This document shows, piece by piece, positions 1 to 6,973 of a DNA stretch of 12,829 nucleotides. Numbering within the stretch: position 1 is the stretch's first letter; each line of letters opens with the position of its first letter. The stretch covers positions 1 through 12,829 of the forward strand of contig NZ_CALAGI010000068.1 of assembly GCF_937891315.1 (NCBI RefSeq), written 5' to 3'. The DNA comes from an uncultured Amaricoccus sp. GTDB lineage: Bacteria; Pseudomonadota; Alphaproteobacteria; Rhodobacterales; Rhodobacteraceae. A program made the translations under genes and the position numbers. Below the pieces are notes generated by a model that saw only the letters and a program-made list of their open reading frames with translations, did no database searches and was not told the origin of the DNA.

Positions 1-286
1 CGACGAGTTGGTCGCGCGCCGCGTGGATATCCTCGACCTCGTAACAGATGTGGTGTATTCCGCCGGACGGGTTCTTGGCGAGGAAGCCCGTGATCGGGGA
101 GCCTTCGCCCAAAGGATGCAGAAGCTCGATCTTGGTGTTCGGCAGGTCGATGAAGACGACGGTGACGCCGTGATCGGGTTCTTCCTGGGGCGCGTGGACC
201 TCGGCGCCGAGCGTGTCGCGATACTGGGCGGCGGCGGCCGCGAGGTCCGGGACGGCGATGGCGACGTGATTGAGGCGACCGATCAT
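1..286 (-). CDS. mce: Methylmalonyl-CoA epimerase, 3' end cut off by the window edge
   Basis: The enzyme interconverts (2R)- and (2S)-methylmalonyl-CoA in the cytoplasm, linking propionyl-CoA carboxylase to methylmalonyl-CoA mutase. The 95 visible codons read MIGRLNHVAIAVPDL at the N-terminus, then PNTKIELLHPLGE (residues 49-61) and GGIHHICYEV (75-84). This is the first vicinal-oxygen-chelate beta-alpha-beta module with the metal-site histidines H7 and H78/H79 present. The family is usually about 134 residues, so roughly 40 residues, including the last metal ligand (Glu), lie left of base 1. The ATG at 284-286 is preceded on the minus strand by a GAGGAG-type Shine-Dalgarno sequence, which fixes the start. 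It is divergent from the sugar nucleotidyltransferase gene. A glyoxalase I assignment is less likely because the PLGE and HHICYEV context is characteristic of epimerases. Confidence 0.93.
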   Translation of the reverse strand, partial: MIGRLNHVAIAVPDLAAAAAQYRDTLGAEVHAPQEEPDHGVTVVFIDLPNTKIELLHPLGEGSPITGFLAKNPSGGIHHICYEVEDIHAARDQLV

Positions 287-315
287 GGGGAAACTCCTCG
301 CTGCGGGGCGGGTCA

Positions 316-344
316 GGAGTAGGAGGATTCGCCCGGGCAGGCAA
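316..344 (-). promoter_or_regulatory. Candidate sigma70-type promoter for mce
   Basis: Read on the minus strand, TTGCCT (bases 339-344) and TACTCC (316-321) are separated by exactly 17 bases and lie about 30 bases upstream of the mce start. The -10 element is a weak match, and G+C-rich alphaproteobacterial promoters are hard to recognise by eye. The spacer contains the 8-base palindrome GCCCGGGC (331-338). The rest of the 210-base divergent gap (287-496) shows nothing else that I can support. Confidence 0.22.
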
Positions 345-496
345 GAACCGAGGTCGGGGGCGCCGCGGGGGCTGGCAATGTCCTGCCCGAACGTGAGAAT
401 ACCGACTCGAAATTTTGTGCGGAACGGCTAAGATCGCCCGGATTGTGTTGCATGTTCCACGCCAAGGGCCGGCATGGTCGGTCAAGAGGAAGCGAT

Positions 497-1303
497 ATGA
501 AGGTTGTGCTGTTTTGTGGTGGAATGGGAACACGCCTCCGCGAGTATTCGGAGCGGATTCCAAAGCCGCTGGTGCCGATCGGGGGCTTGCCCATCATCTG
601 GCACATCATGCGGTACTACGCGCATTTCGGGCACAAGGACTTCATCCTCTGCCTCGGCTACCAGGGCGAGGCCTTCAAGAAGTTCTTCCTTGAATATAAC
701 GAGGCGCTGACCAGCGACTTCGTGCTCGATCAGGGCGGCGCCAATATCCACGTGCTCAATCCCGAGCAGAAGGACTGGCGCATCACTTTCGTCGACACCG
801 GTCTGGAGACCAACATCGGCGGGCGCCTGCTGCGCGTGCGCAAGCATCTGCAGGGCGAGAAGATGTTTCTCGCCAACTACGCCGACGTGCTGACCGATGT
901 CGATCTCAACGTGATGCTGCGCAACTTCCAGTCGTCGGACGCGGTTGCCGGATTCTGCTGTGTTCCGCCGCCTTATTCGTTCCATCTCGTCAAGGTGAAC
1001 GACCAGAATCGGGTCTCGAGCATGATGAACGTGCGGGATTCGGGCATGTGGATGAATGGCGGCTACATGATGCTGCGCGACGAGATCTTCGACCATCTCA
1101 AACCCGGCGAGGAACTGGTGGTCGAGGGGTTCGACCGGCTGATCAAGTCGAACCGGCTCTATGCCCATATGCATGACGGATTCTGGATGCCGATGGACAC
1201 TTTCAAGGAAAAGCAGGCCCTGGACGATCTCTGGGCGCGTGGCACCACGCCCTGGCAGGTCTGGAAAATGCGCGGCGACGATGCTCGGCCTGCGGTGGCC
1301 TGA
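497..1303 (+). CDS. Sugar nucleotidyltransferase, glucose-1-phosphate cytidylyltransferase (RfbF)-like
   Basis: This is a 268-residue GT-A-fold nucleotidyltransferase, predicted to transfer a nucleotide (probably CMP) from NTP to a sugar 1-phosphate in the cytoplasm to make an activated sugar for surface polysaccharide. The N-terminal nucleotide-binding signature GGMGTRLRE (8-16) and PKPLVPIGG (22-30) are intact. NYADVLTDVDL (127-137) carries the metal-binding Asp (D130). WMNGGY (185-190), EGFDRLI (210-216) and GFWMPMDT (228-235) are blocks typical of RfbF. The length is close to the ~257 residues of RfbF. The start ATG at 497 has AGAGGAAG six bases upstream; an in-frame ATG at 443 would add 18 unrelated residues. 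The 3' end overlaps the PIG-L gene by 23 bases. No CDP-glucose 4,6-dehydratase is adjacent, so the exact sugar and nucleotide are uncertain. Confidence 0.85.
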   Translation: MKVVLFCGGMGTRLREYSERIPKPLVPIGGLPIIWHIMRYYAHFGHKDFILCLGYQGEAFKKFFLEYNEALTSDFVLDQGGANIHVLNPEQKDWRITFVDTGLETNIGGRLLRVRKHLQGEKMFLANYADVLTDVDLNVMLRNFQSSDAVAGFCCVPPPYSFHLVKVNDQNRVSSMMNVRDSGMWMNGGYMMLRDEIFDHLKPGEELVVEGFDRLIKSNRLYAHMHDGFWMPMDTFKEKQALDDLWARGTTPWQVWKMRGDDARPAVA

Positions 1304-1922
1304 CCCCGCGACCATCCTCTGCGTTGGAGCGCATAGCGACGATATCGAGATCGGCGCGGGCGCGACCATGCTGCGGATGGTGCGCGAATATCCGAAAGCG
1401 CGGGTGGTCTGGGTCGTGCTGGCCGCCGGCGGCCAGCGCGGCGAGGAGGCGCGGGCCAGCGCCGAAGCCTTTCTGCGGGACGCGGGGCGGGCGGAGATCG
1501 TGCTCCAGACCTTTCGCGACGGGCATTTTCCGGCGCAATGGGTCGAGATCAAGGCGTTCTTCGAGACGCTGAAGCGGTGGGAGCCGGACCTGGTGCTCTG
1601 TCACTATGGCCGCGACCTGCATCAGGATCACCGGCTGGTGTCGGAACTGGCCTGGAACACGTTTCGCGATCATCTGATCCTCGAATACGAGATCCCGAAA
1701 TATGACGGGGGCCTCGGCTCGCCGAATTTCTTCGTGCCGGCGTCGGTGGCGGATACCGACCGCAAGATCGAGTTGCTGACCACCTGCTTCGCCAGCCAGG
1801 CGGGCAAGCACTGGTTCGAGGACCTGACCTTTCGCGGACTGATGCGGTTGCGCGGCCTCGAATGCTGCGCGCCGGAGCATCTGGCCGAAGCGTTCTACGC
1901 GCGAAAGATCCGGTTCGGCTGA
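1281..1922 (+). CDS. PIG-L family (LmbE-like) zinc-dependent N-acetyl sugar deacetylase
   Basis: This 213-residue protein belongs to the PIG-L/LmbE superfamily, whose members remove N-acetyl groups from N-acetylglucosamine-type substrates using zinc. The metal-binding block AHSDDIEIGAG occupies residues 17-27, with H18 and D21 as expected ligands. HYGRDLHQDH (108-117) supplies the HxDH element, with H117 as the likely third ligand. The usual proline of the AHPDD motif is Ser19 here. Family members with known function act on GlcNAc-phosphatidylinositol, GlcNAc-inositol or antibiotic precursors; the substrate here is not evident. The gene starts inside the preceding nucleotidyltransferase gene with no good Shine-Dalgarno, suggesting translational coupling and a joint role on a sugar nucleotide or glycan. 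An in-frame GTG at 1239 is a possible alternative start, but the conserved region begins just after the chosen ATG. Confidence 0.86.
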   Translation: MLGLRWPDPATILCVGAHSDDIEIGAGATMLRMVREYPKARVVWVVLAAGGQRGEEARASAEAFLRDAGRAEIVLQTFRDGHFPAQWVEIKAFFETLKRWEPDLVLCHYGRDLHQDHRLVSELAWNTFRDHLILEYEIPKYDGGLGSPNFFVPASVADTDRKIELLTTCFASQAGKHWFEDLTFRGLMRLRGLECCAPEHLAEAFYARKIRFG

Positions 1923-1966
1923 CCCCCGCGGCACCGGCGCCGCCCGTCGGATCGCACGGGATTTAG

Positions 1967-2003
1967 GCTTATTCGAAGCATTTTCGCGCCGGTTCCATAA
2001 GCC
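1967..2003. repeat. Inverted repeat in the leader of the polyprenyl glycosylphosphotransferase gene
   Basis: A perfect 7-base inverted repeat, GGCTTAT (1967-1973) and ATAAGCC (1997-2003), flanks a 24-base A/T-containing core in the 137-base gap between the PIG-L gene and the glycosyltransferase gene. A nested GCTT...AAGC (1969-1981) sits in the left half and is followed by TTTT. This is the most A/T-rich part of the gap. A TTCGAA/CATAAG pair with 17-base spacing (1973-2001) lies inside it. It could be an operator over a promoter or a weak hairpin terminator of the upstream pair; the sequence does not decide. Confidence 0.35.
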
Positions 2004-2059
2004 GCGCTTAACGACGCCGGGCCTAGAGCCTTCGTATCTCGGGTGCGAAAGGTGAGGGG

Positions 2060-3475
2060 ATGGATCAGGTCGGAGTATTGTCGATCGGCGCGCACACGGT
2101 TGCGCGGGGGTTGCGGCGGGCGTCGCTGGCGCCGGGGTCGATCGCCGCGCTGGTGGCGATGCTCGACTTCGTGGGCATGACGCTCGGGCTCTGGTTCGAC
2201 GGCTATTTCTCGGCGCCGGTCGAGCCGCCGGCGAGCGCGATCTGGATGTCGGCGGCGGCGGCGGCGGGCGGTGTCGCGCTGCTCTGGAGCACCGGCGCCT
2301 ACCGGCTGGACGCGCTGCGGCGTTTCCGGCGCAGCGTGCTCAAGTTGCTCATCGTCGGGTTCGCCCTGACGCTGTTGTCCGGCGACACGCTCGCGGTCAC
2401 CCCGGTGCTGGCGGTGTTCCTGGTGCCGGCCCGCGCGCTCGGCGCGGTCCTCGTCGGGGTCGCGCTTGATTTCGGGCTGACCGAAAGGCGCGCGGTGATG
2501 ATCGGCGGTGGCTTTCGCACATCCGAGGTGATGCGGGCGATGGCCGCCGCGCCGGGCAATGATATCCGTGTCTTCGGCATTTTCGACGACCGCTCCGACG
2601 AGCGCTCGCCGGGCGTGGTCGATGGCGTGCCGAGGCTCGGGACGGTGAGCGATCTCGTCGCCTTCGCGCGGACCGCCGAGATCGACATGCTGATCGTTAC
2701 CTTGCCGCTCACCGCCGAGGCCCGTATCCGCCAGATCCTGAAGGCGGTCGCGGTGCTGCCGCTCGACGTGCGGCTCGCGAACTTTTCCAACGATCCCGCG
2801 TTTCGCCGCCGGGCCGGCGCGCCCGCCGAGGGCGGACTGATCGAGCTGGTCTCGCGCCCGCTGCGCGATGGCGAACTGGCGCTGAAGCGGGTGCTCGATG
2901 TCGTGGGGGCGAGCGTCGCGATCCTGCTCCTGTCGCCGATCTTCATCCTGACCGCGCTTACCATCCGGCTCGACTCGCCGGGACCGATCCTGTTCCGGCA
3001 GCCCCGGCACGGCTATAATCACAAGCCGGTCGCGGTCTGGAAATTCCGCTCGATGTACGCCGCGGACTGCGATCCGACCGCGCGCCGGATCGTGACCAAG
3101 GGCGATCCCCGGGTGACGCGGGTCGGGCGCCATATCCGCCGCTGGTCGATCGACGAACTGCCGCAGCTGTTCAACGTGCTGGCCGGCGATCTGTCGCTGG
3201 TCGGGCCGCGGCCGCACGCGCTCGCCGCCGTCTCGAGCCGGCAGGAAGCCTTCGAGGAGATCGTCGAGGGCTACGCGGCGCGCCACAAGGTCCGCCCCGG
3301 TGTGACCGGCTGGGCGCAGATCAATGGCTGGCGCGGCGAAATCGACGATCCCGACACGCTGCGCCACCGCGTCGAGCACGACCTGCACTATATCGAGAAC
3401 TGGTCGATCTGGATGGATTTGCGGATCCTTGTCATGACTCCGTTTCGGCTACTTGACGGGAACGGCGCCTATTGA
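2060..3475 (+). CDS. Undecaprenyl-phosphate sugar phosphotransferase (WcaJ/polyprenyl glycosylphosphotransferase family)
   Basis: This is a 471-residue integral membrane enzyme that transfers a sugar 1-phosphate from a nucleotide sugar to undecaprenyl phosphate, the priming step of exopolysaccharide or capsule synthesis on the inner membrane. The N-terminal half has hydrophobic segments around residues 27-45, 61-78, 93-108 and 113-135, followed by a soluble nucleotide-fold region (RRAVMIGGG, 143-151). The C-terminal catalytic half has a membrane-inserted hydrophobic segment (278-302), KFRSM (328-332), SIDELPQLFNVL (363-374) with the catalytic Asp-Glu pair D365/E366, GDLSLVGPRPH (376-386) and KVRPGVTGWAQINGWRGE (410-427). 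The ending LLDGNGAY is typical of WcaJ-like proteins. The length matches full-length WcaJ (~465). AAGGTGAGG directly before ATG 2060 supports the start. The donor sugar (glucose or galactose) cannot be read from sequence. It may use products of the preceding sugar genes. Confidence 0.93.
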   Translation: MDQVGVLSIGAHTVARGLRRASLAPGSIAALVAMLDFVGMTLGLWFDGYFSAPVEPPASAIWMSAAAAAGGVALLWSTGAYRLDALRRFRRSVLKLLIVGFALTLLSGDTLAVTPVLAVFLVPARALGAVLVGVALDFGLTERRAVMIGGGFRTSEVMRAMAAAPGNDIRVFGIFDDRSDERSPGVVDGVPRLGTVSDLVAFARTAEIDMLIVTLPLTAEARIRQILKAVAVLPLDVRLANFSNDPAFRRRAGAPAEGGLIELVSRPLRDGELALKRVLDVVGASVAILLLSPIFILTALTIRLDSPGPILFRQPRHGYNHKPVAVWKFRSMYAADCDPTARRIVTKGDPRVTRVGRHIRRWSIDELPQLFNVLAGDLSLVGPRPHALAAVSSRQEAFEEIVEGYAARHKVRPGVTGWAQINGWRGEIDDPDTLRHRVEHDLHYIENWSIWMDLRILVMTPFRLLDGNGAY

Positions 3476-3554
3476 TCAGGCAACCGGCGATTTTCGGCGC
3501 CGTTCGGGGCGGAAGTCCACAACCCAGACTTGAGTTGCTTTCCGACCCCTGACA

Positions 3555-3588
3555 TGTTGCGCGCGGGGAAGATACCCCGCGAGCAACA
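3555..3588 (+). promoter_or_regulatory. Strong leader hairpin ending at the Shine-Dalgarno of the DUF2934 gene
   Basis: The left arm is TGTTGC-G-CGCGGGG (3555-3568), the loop is AAGATA (3569-3574), and the right arm is CCCCGCG-A-GCAACA (3575-3588). That gives 13 Watson-Crick pairs interrupted by one G/A mismatch. The last base of the right arm is also the first base of the AGGAGG ribosome binding site. There is no T-run after the stem, so it does not look like an intrinsic terminator of the upstream gene. It is more likely a 5'-UTR structure affecting mRNA stability or ribosome access, or a dyad operator. A weak TTGAGT (3530-3535) lies upstream, so the hairpin could fall early in the transcript. 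Confidence 0.55.
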
Positions 3589-3593
3589 GGAGG
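3588..3593 (+). promoter_or_regulatory. Shine-Dalgarno AGGAGG that decides the DUF2934 start
   Basis: A perfect AGGAGG abuts the first in-frame ATG (3594) with no spacing and stands 9 bases before the second ATG (3603). The spacing makes 3603 the functional start and excludes the longer reading. Confidence 0.8.
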
Positions 3594-3602
3594 ATGCAAG
3601 GC

Positions 3603-3830
3603 ATGTCCGAGGATATCCTGGACCGGATCCGTCAACGCGCGCATGCGATCTGGGAGGAGCAGGGCTGCCCCGACGGGATGGCGGAGGCCCATTGGAACCA
3701 GGCCAGCGCCGAGATCGGCGCGGCGGCGACGCCCGCCCCGCGCAAGAAGAAGGCCGTGGCCGCGACCGCGACCGAGGCCCCTGCCAAGCGCCGCGCGGCG
3801 CCGAAGGCGAAAGCCGCCGCGAGCGCCTGA
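3603..3830 (+). CDS. Small DUF2934-family protein with a Lys/Ala-rich tail
   Basis: This is a 75-residue cytoplasmic protein of unknown function. Residues 1-38 (starting MSEDILDRIRQRAHAIWEEQG and containing AEAHWNQA) match the pattern of DUF2934: a basic helix beginning R-I-R-x-R-A, a W-E-x-x-G turn, and a conserved H-W with following acidic helix. Residues 41-75 form a low-complexity tail rich in Ala, Lys, Pro and Arg (PRKKKAVA, KRRAAPKAKAA), resembling histone-H1-like bacterial tails. The tail may bind nucleic acid or polyanions; this is inference. It stands alone between the polysaccharide gene and the heme locus, with its own leader hairpin and a possible hairpin downstream, and looks monocistronic. 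Confidence 0.82.
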   Translation: MSEDILDRIRQRAHAIWEEQGCPDGMAEAHWNQASAEIGAAATPAPRKKKAVAATATEAPAKRRAAPKAKAAASA

Positions 3831-3876
3831 CCGAAGGCCGGCGCCCTCCGGGACCTGACCGGGGGGCCGCGCCGAA

Positions 3877-3899
3877 CGGTGCCGTGACACCTGGCACCG
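3877..3899 (+). terminator. Hairpin downstream of the DUF2934 gene, possible terminator or operator
   Basis: Perfect 7-base arms, CGGTGCC (3877-3883) and GGCACCG (3893-3899), enclose a 9-base loop that contains GTGACAC. It lies 47 bases after the DUF2934 stop codon. No T-run follows, so intrinsic termination is uncertain. The rest of the 204-base gap up to hemS (3831-4034) has a T7 run at 4015-4021 just before the hemS start and a weak TTGCGT-N17-TATCCC pair (3921-3949). I found no TGA-N9-TCA site there. Confidence 0.35.
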
Positions 3900-4034
3900 C
3901 CCGGCGCCGCGGAGCGGCTGTTGCGTGAGCCGGCGCGCTCGACTATCCCTGAACGCAGAGCTGCTATCCAGCATGGGCGCCCCTTTCCGGGGGTCTCGGC
4001 AAGAGAGGCAATCCTTTTTTTCGCCGGGGGCCGC

Positions 4035-5099
4035 ATGACCGAAGCCAGACGTTTCGATTCCGCTGGATTGCGCGCCGCGCGCGCGGACAAGCCGAAAGCC
4101 CGCGACCGCGATCTCGCCCAGGAGCTTGGCGTCTCCGAGGCCGAGCTCCTCGCCGCGCATGTCGGCCATGGCGCGACCCGGATCGCCGCGCATCCCGACC
4201 GGATCATGCCCGAGCTCGCCGCTTTCGGCCCGCTGATGGCGCTGACCCGCAACGAATCCTGCGTCATCGAGAAGACCGGGGTCTATGCCAACTATTCCGG
4301 CGGCGGTCATGCCGGGCTCATCGCCAATGGCGAGATCGACCTGCGCTTCTTCCCGGCGCACTGGATCACCGGCTTCGCGCTGGAGCGCGAGACGGCCGCC
4401 GGGCTCCGCCGGTCGATCCAGCTGTTCGACGCGGCCGGCGACGCGGTGCACAAGATCTTCCTGACCGACGCGTCCGACGCCACGCTCTGGGAGCCGTTCG
4501 TCGCGGGCCTTCGCGAGGCGGAGCAAGGCGAGACCCTCGCCGTCGCGCCGCGCGCGCCGGTCGAGGCGCCGTTCGGCAATCCCGACCGCGCGGCGGATCT
4601 GCGCGACCATTGGGGCCGGATGACCGATACGCACCAGTTCCTGAGCCTGGTCAGCCGGTTGCGCATGAACCGGCTCGGCGCCTATCGCATCGCGGGCGAG
4701 CCCCTGGCCCGCCGGCTCGCGCCCGAGGCGGTGACCCGCGCGCTGGAGGCGGCGGCGGCCGGCGAGGTGCCGATCATGATCTTCGTCGGCAATCGGGGCT
4801 GTATCGAGATCCACGGCGGACCGGTTCGCAACGTCGTCGGCATGGGGCCCTGGATCAATGTGCTCGATCCCGGGCTCGACCTGCATCTGCGTCAGGACCA
4901 TGTCGCCGAGGTCTGGGCCGTCGACAAGCCGACCCGCCGCGGGCCGGCGGTCTCGATCGAATGTTTCGACGCCGAGGGCGGGCTGATCGCCCAGATCTTC
5001 GGCGTCGGCAAGGCGGGCCCCGACGCCATCGCCGCCTGGCAGGCCGTGGTCGATGCTCAGCCGACGGCGAGGACGGAGCCGGCCGAGGCGTTGCGATGA
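4035..5099 (+). CDS. hemS: HemS/HmuS cytoplasmic heme-handling (heme-degrading factor) protein
   Basis: This is a 354-residue cytoplasmic protein of the HemS/ChuS/HmuS family, which binds imported heme and either passes it to a heme oxygenase or helps release its iron. Two tandem HemS repeats are visible, roughly 30-165 and 185-340. The second contains MTDTHQFLSLVSRL (196-209); H200 aligns with the proximal heme ligand of Yersinia HemS (H196). GNRGCIEIHGG (252-262), MGPWINVLDPGLDLHLR (270-286) and the VWAVDKPT block (293-300) are also characteristic. Length agrees with the family (~345). ATG 4035 is chosen because the open frame upstream encodes unrelated Arg-rich sequence; the Shine-Dalgarno is only a G-run (4026-4030). 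It is the first gene of the heme import operon, and its TGA overlaps the hmuT ATG (ATGA). Confidence 0.93.
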   Translation: MTEARRFDSAGLRAARADKPKARDRDLAQELGVSEAELLAAHVGHGATRIAAHPDRIMPELAAFGPLMALTRNESCVIEKTGVYANYSGGGHAGLIANGEIDLRFFPAHWITGFALERETAAGLRRSIQLFDAAGDAVHKIFLTDASDATLWEPFVAGLREAEQGETLAVAPRAPVEAPFGNPDRAADLRDHWGRMTDTHQFLSLVSRLRMNRLGAYRIAGEPLARRLAPEAVTRALEAAAAGEVPIMIFVGNRGCIEIHGGPVRNVVGMGPWINVLDPGLDLHLRQDHVAEVWAVDKPTRRGPAVSIECFDAEGGLIAQIFGVGKAGPDAIAAWQAVVDAQPTARTEPAEALR

Positions 5100-5941
5100 T
5101 CCGGCCCGCGATGATCCGCTTTGGCGCGCTCGTCCTGCTGCTCGGCGGGACGGCGGGCGGGGTGGAGGCCGCGCCGGAACGGGTGCTGGCGATCGGCGGC
5201 TCGATCACCGAGATCGTCTATGCGCTCGGCCAGTCGGACCGGCTGATCGGCCGCGACAGCACCTCGACCTGGCCGCCGGAGGCGCTGGCCTTGCCCGATC
5301 TCGGCTATATGCGCGCCCTTTCGCCCGAGGGCGTGCTGTCGGTGGCGCCGGATCTGATCCTCGCCGATGTCGATTCCGGCCCGCCCGAGGCGGTCGCCGC
5401 GATCGAGGCGGCGTCGGTGGCCTATGTCGAAGTGCCGTCGGACGAGAGCCCGGAGGGGGTCGCGCGCAAGATCGAGGTCGTCGCCGACGCGCTCGGCGTG
5501 CCGGCGGAGGGCGCGGCGCTCGCCGGCCGCGTCGAGGCCGAGATCCGCGCCGCCGCCGATGCCCCGGCGCCGACGCATCCGCGGGCGATCTTCCTGCTGT
5601 CCGTCGAGGGCGGGCGGCTGATGGCGGCGGGCGGCGGCACCGGCGCCGAGGCGATGCTGCGGCTGGCGGGGGCGGAGAACGCCCTGACCGGCTTCGACGG
5701 CTACAAGCTCGTCTCGGCCGAGGCGGTGCTCGCCGCCGCGCCGGAGGCGGTGGTGATGATGGACCGGGGCGGCGGCCATGGCGCCAGCGCCGAGACGCTG
5801 TTCGCACTGCCCGGCCTCGCCGGCACGCCGGCGGCCGAGGCCGGGCGGCTCATCAGGATGGACGGCCTCCTGCTGCTCGGCTTCGGGCCGCGCACCGCCG
5901 AGGCGGTCACGGCGCTGCGCCGGGCGCTGAACGAAGGCTGA
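5096..5941 (+). CDS. hmuT: Periplasmic heme-binding protein of the heme ABC transporter
   Basis: This 281-residue cluster A-2 type solute-binding protein is predicted to collect heme released by the outer-membrane receptor and deliver it to HmuUV. The N-terminus (basic MIRPAMIRFG, hydrophobic ALVLLLGG, then GGVEA|AP) is a standard Sec signal peptide, with cleavage near residue 25. GGSITEIVYALG (34-45), RDSTSTWP (53-60) and LGYMRALSPEGVLSVAPDLIL (69-89) are hallmarks of HmuT. Y71 in GYMR corresponds to the axial heme-ligand tyrosine of ShuT. The C-terminal lobe has LSVEGGRLMAAGGGTGAEAML (168-188). The start at 5096 overlaps the hemS stop by four bases (ATGA); ATG 5111 is an alternative that keeps the signal peptide. 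The stop precedes hmuU by 3 bases. Confidence 0.93.
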   Translation: MIRPAMIRFGALVLLLGGTAGGVEAAPERVLAIGGSITEIVYALGQSDRLIGRDSTSTWPPEALALPDLGYMRALSPEGVLSVAPDLILADVDSGPPEAVAAIEAASVAYVEVPSDESPEGVARKIEVVADALGVPAEGAALAGRVEAEIRAAADAPAPTHPRAIFLLSVEGGRLMAAGGGTGAEAMLRLAGAENALTGFDGYKLVSAEAVLAAAPEAVVMMDRGGGHGASAETLFALPGLAGTPAAEAGRLIRMDGLLLLGFGPRTAEAVTALRRALNEG

Positions 5942-5944
5942 GCC

Positions 5945-6973
5945 TTGGCCGGTTTCGCGATGCATGACGCGGACGCCCGTCCGCCGCTGGCGCTGGTGCT
6001 TGGGCTCCTCGGCCTCGCGCTCATGCTCGCCGCGCTCGTCGGCCTGCAGGTCGGCGCGTCCGGCGTCTCGGCGCTCGGCGCGCTGTCGGGGGCGGAGCTC
6101 AGCCCGCGCGAGCGGCTGATCCTCTGGGACATCCGCCTGCCGCGGCTGATCCTCGGCGCGCTGGTCGGGGCGGCGCTCGCGGTCTCGGGCGCCGTGCTGC
6201 AGGGCCTGTTTCGCAATCCGCTCGCCGATCCCGGAGTGGTCGGCGTGACCGCCGGCGCCGGCCTCGGCGCGGTGCTGGCGATCCTCTTCGGCGGCGCGGT
6301 GGTCGCCGGCCCCTGGCTGGTGCCGATCGCGGCCTTCGCCGGCGGCTGGATCACCACGATGGCGCTCTACCGCGTCGCCACGCGCGACGGCCAGACCTCG
6401 GTCGCGACGTTGCTTCTCGCCGGGATCGGCGTCGCCGCGCTGGCCGGCGCCGGCACCGGACTCGTGCTGTTCGTCGCCGACGACACCCAGTTGCGCGACA
6501 TCACCTTCTGGAGCCTCGGGTCGATGGCCGGGGCGACCTGGGGCAAGCTCGCCGTCGCCGGGCCGATCATCGCCGTCGCCCTGGCCGCCGCGCCACTGCT
6601 CGCCCGCGGCCTCGATGCGCTGGCGCTGGGCGAGGCGGCGGCGATGCACCTCGGCATCCGCGTCGAGCGGCTGAAATCCGGCGCCATCCTGATCGCCGCC
6701 GCCGCGACCGGCGCCGCCGTTGCCATTTCCGGCGGCATCGCCTTCGTCGGTATCGTCGCGCCGCATCTCTTGCGCCTGACCATCGGCCCCGGCCATCGCG
6801 CGTTGCTGCCGGCCTCGGCGCTGCTCGGCGCGACTTTGCTCCTGCTCGCCGATCTGGTCGCCCGCGTCGTGGTGGCGCCGGCCGAGCTGCCGATCGGCAT
6901 CGTCACCGCGCTGGTCGGCGCGCCGATCTTTCTCTGGCTGCTGCTCGGCCGCCGCGGCTTCGGGGAAATCTGA
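5945..6973 (+). CDS. hmuU: Heme ABC transporter permease (FecCD family)
   Basis: This is a 342-residue inner-membrane permease of the BtuC/FecCD family, forming a homodimer that translocates heme with HmuV as motor. Around ten hydrophobic helices are evident. Family motifs include IRLPRLILGALVGAALAVSG (63-82), LQGLFRNPLADPGVVGVTAG (85-104), the coupling-helix region LALGEAAAMHLGI (226-238), FVGIVAPHLLR (267-277) and ELPIGIVTALVGAPIFLWLL (314-333). Length is typical (~335). The start is taken as TTG 5945, with AAGG (5934-5937) seven bases upstream. ATG 5960 would drop five residues and has no clear Shine-Dalgarno. The TGA shares a base with the hmuV ATG, implying coupled translation. Confidence 0.93.
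   Translation: MAGFAMHDADARPPLALVLGLLGLALMLAALVGLQVGASGVSALGALSGAELSPRERLILWDIRLPRLILGALVGAALAVSGAVLQGLFRNPLADPGVVGVTAGAGLGAVLAILFGGAVVAGPWLVPIAAFAGGWITTMALYRVATRDGQTSVATLLLAGIGVAALAGAGTGLVLFVADDTQLRDITFWSLGSMAGATWGKLAVAGPIIAVALAAAPLLARGLDALALGEAAAMHLGIRVERLKSGAILIAAAATGAAVAISGGIAFVGIVAPHLLRLTIGPGHRALLPASALLGATLLLLADLVARVVVAPAELPIGIVTALVGAPIFLWLLLGRRGFGEI

Noticed and set aside
1895..3388. Long open frame on the minus strand opposite the glycosylphosphotransferase gene (497 codons)
   Set aside because: Arg/Asp/His-rich sequence with no recognisable motif. It is antisense to a gene with all its family signatures, and such frames are expected in G+C-rich DNA.
4012..4030. T7 run followed by a G-run just before hemS, considered as an intrinsic terminator
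   Set aside because: No adequate stem directly precedes the T-run, and it sits within 20 bases of the hemS start.
4610..5095. Upstream extension of the hmuT frame inside hemS
   Set aside because: It is an Arg/Gly/Pro-rich frame-shadow of hemS. The signal peptide begins at 5096, so that is the start.
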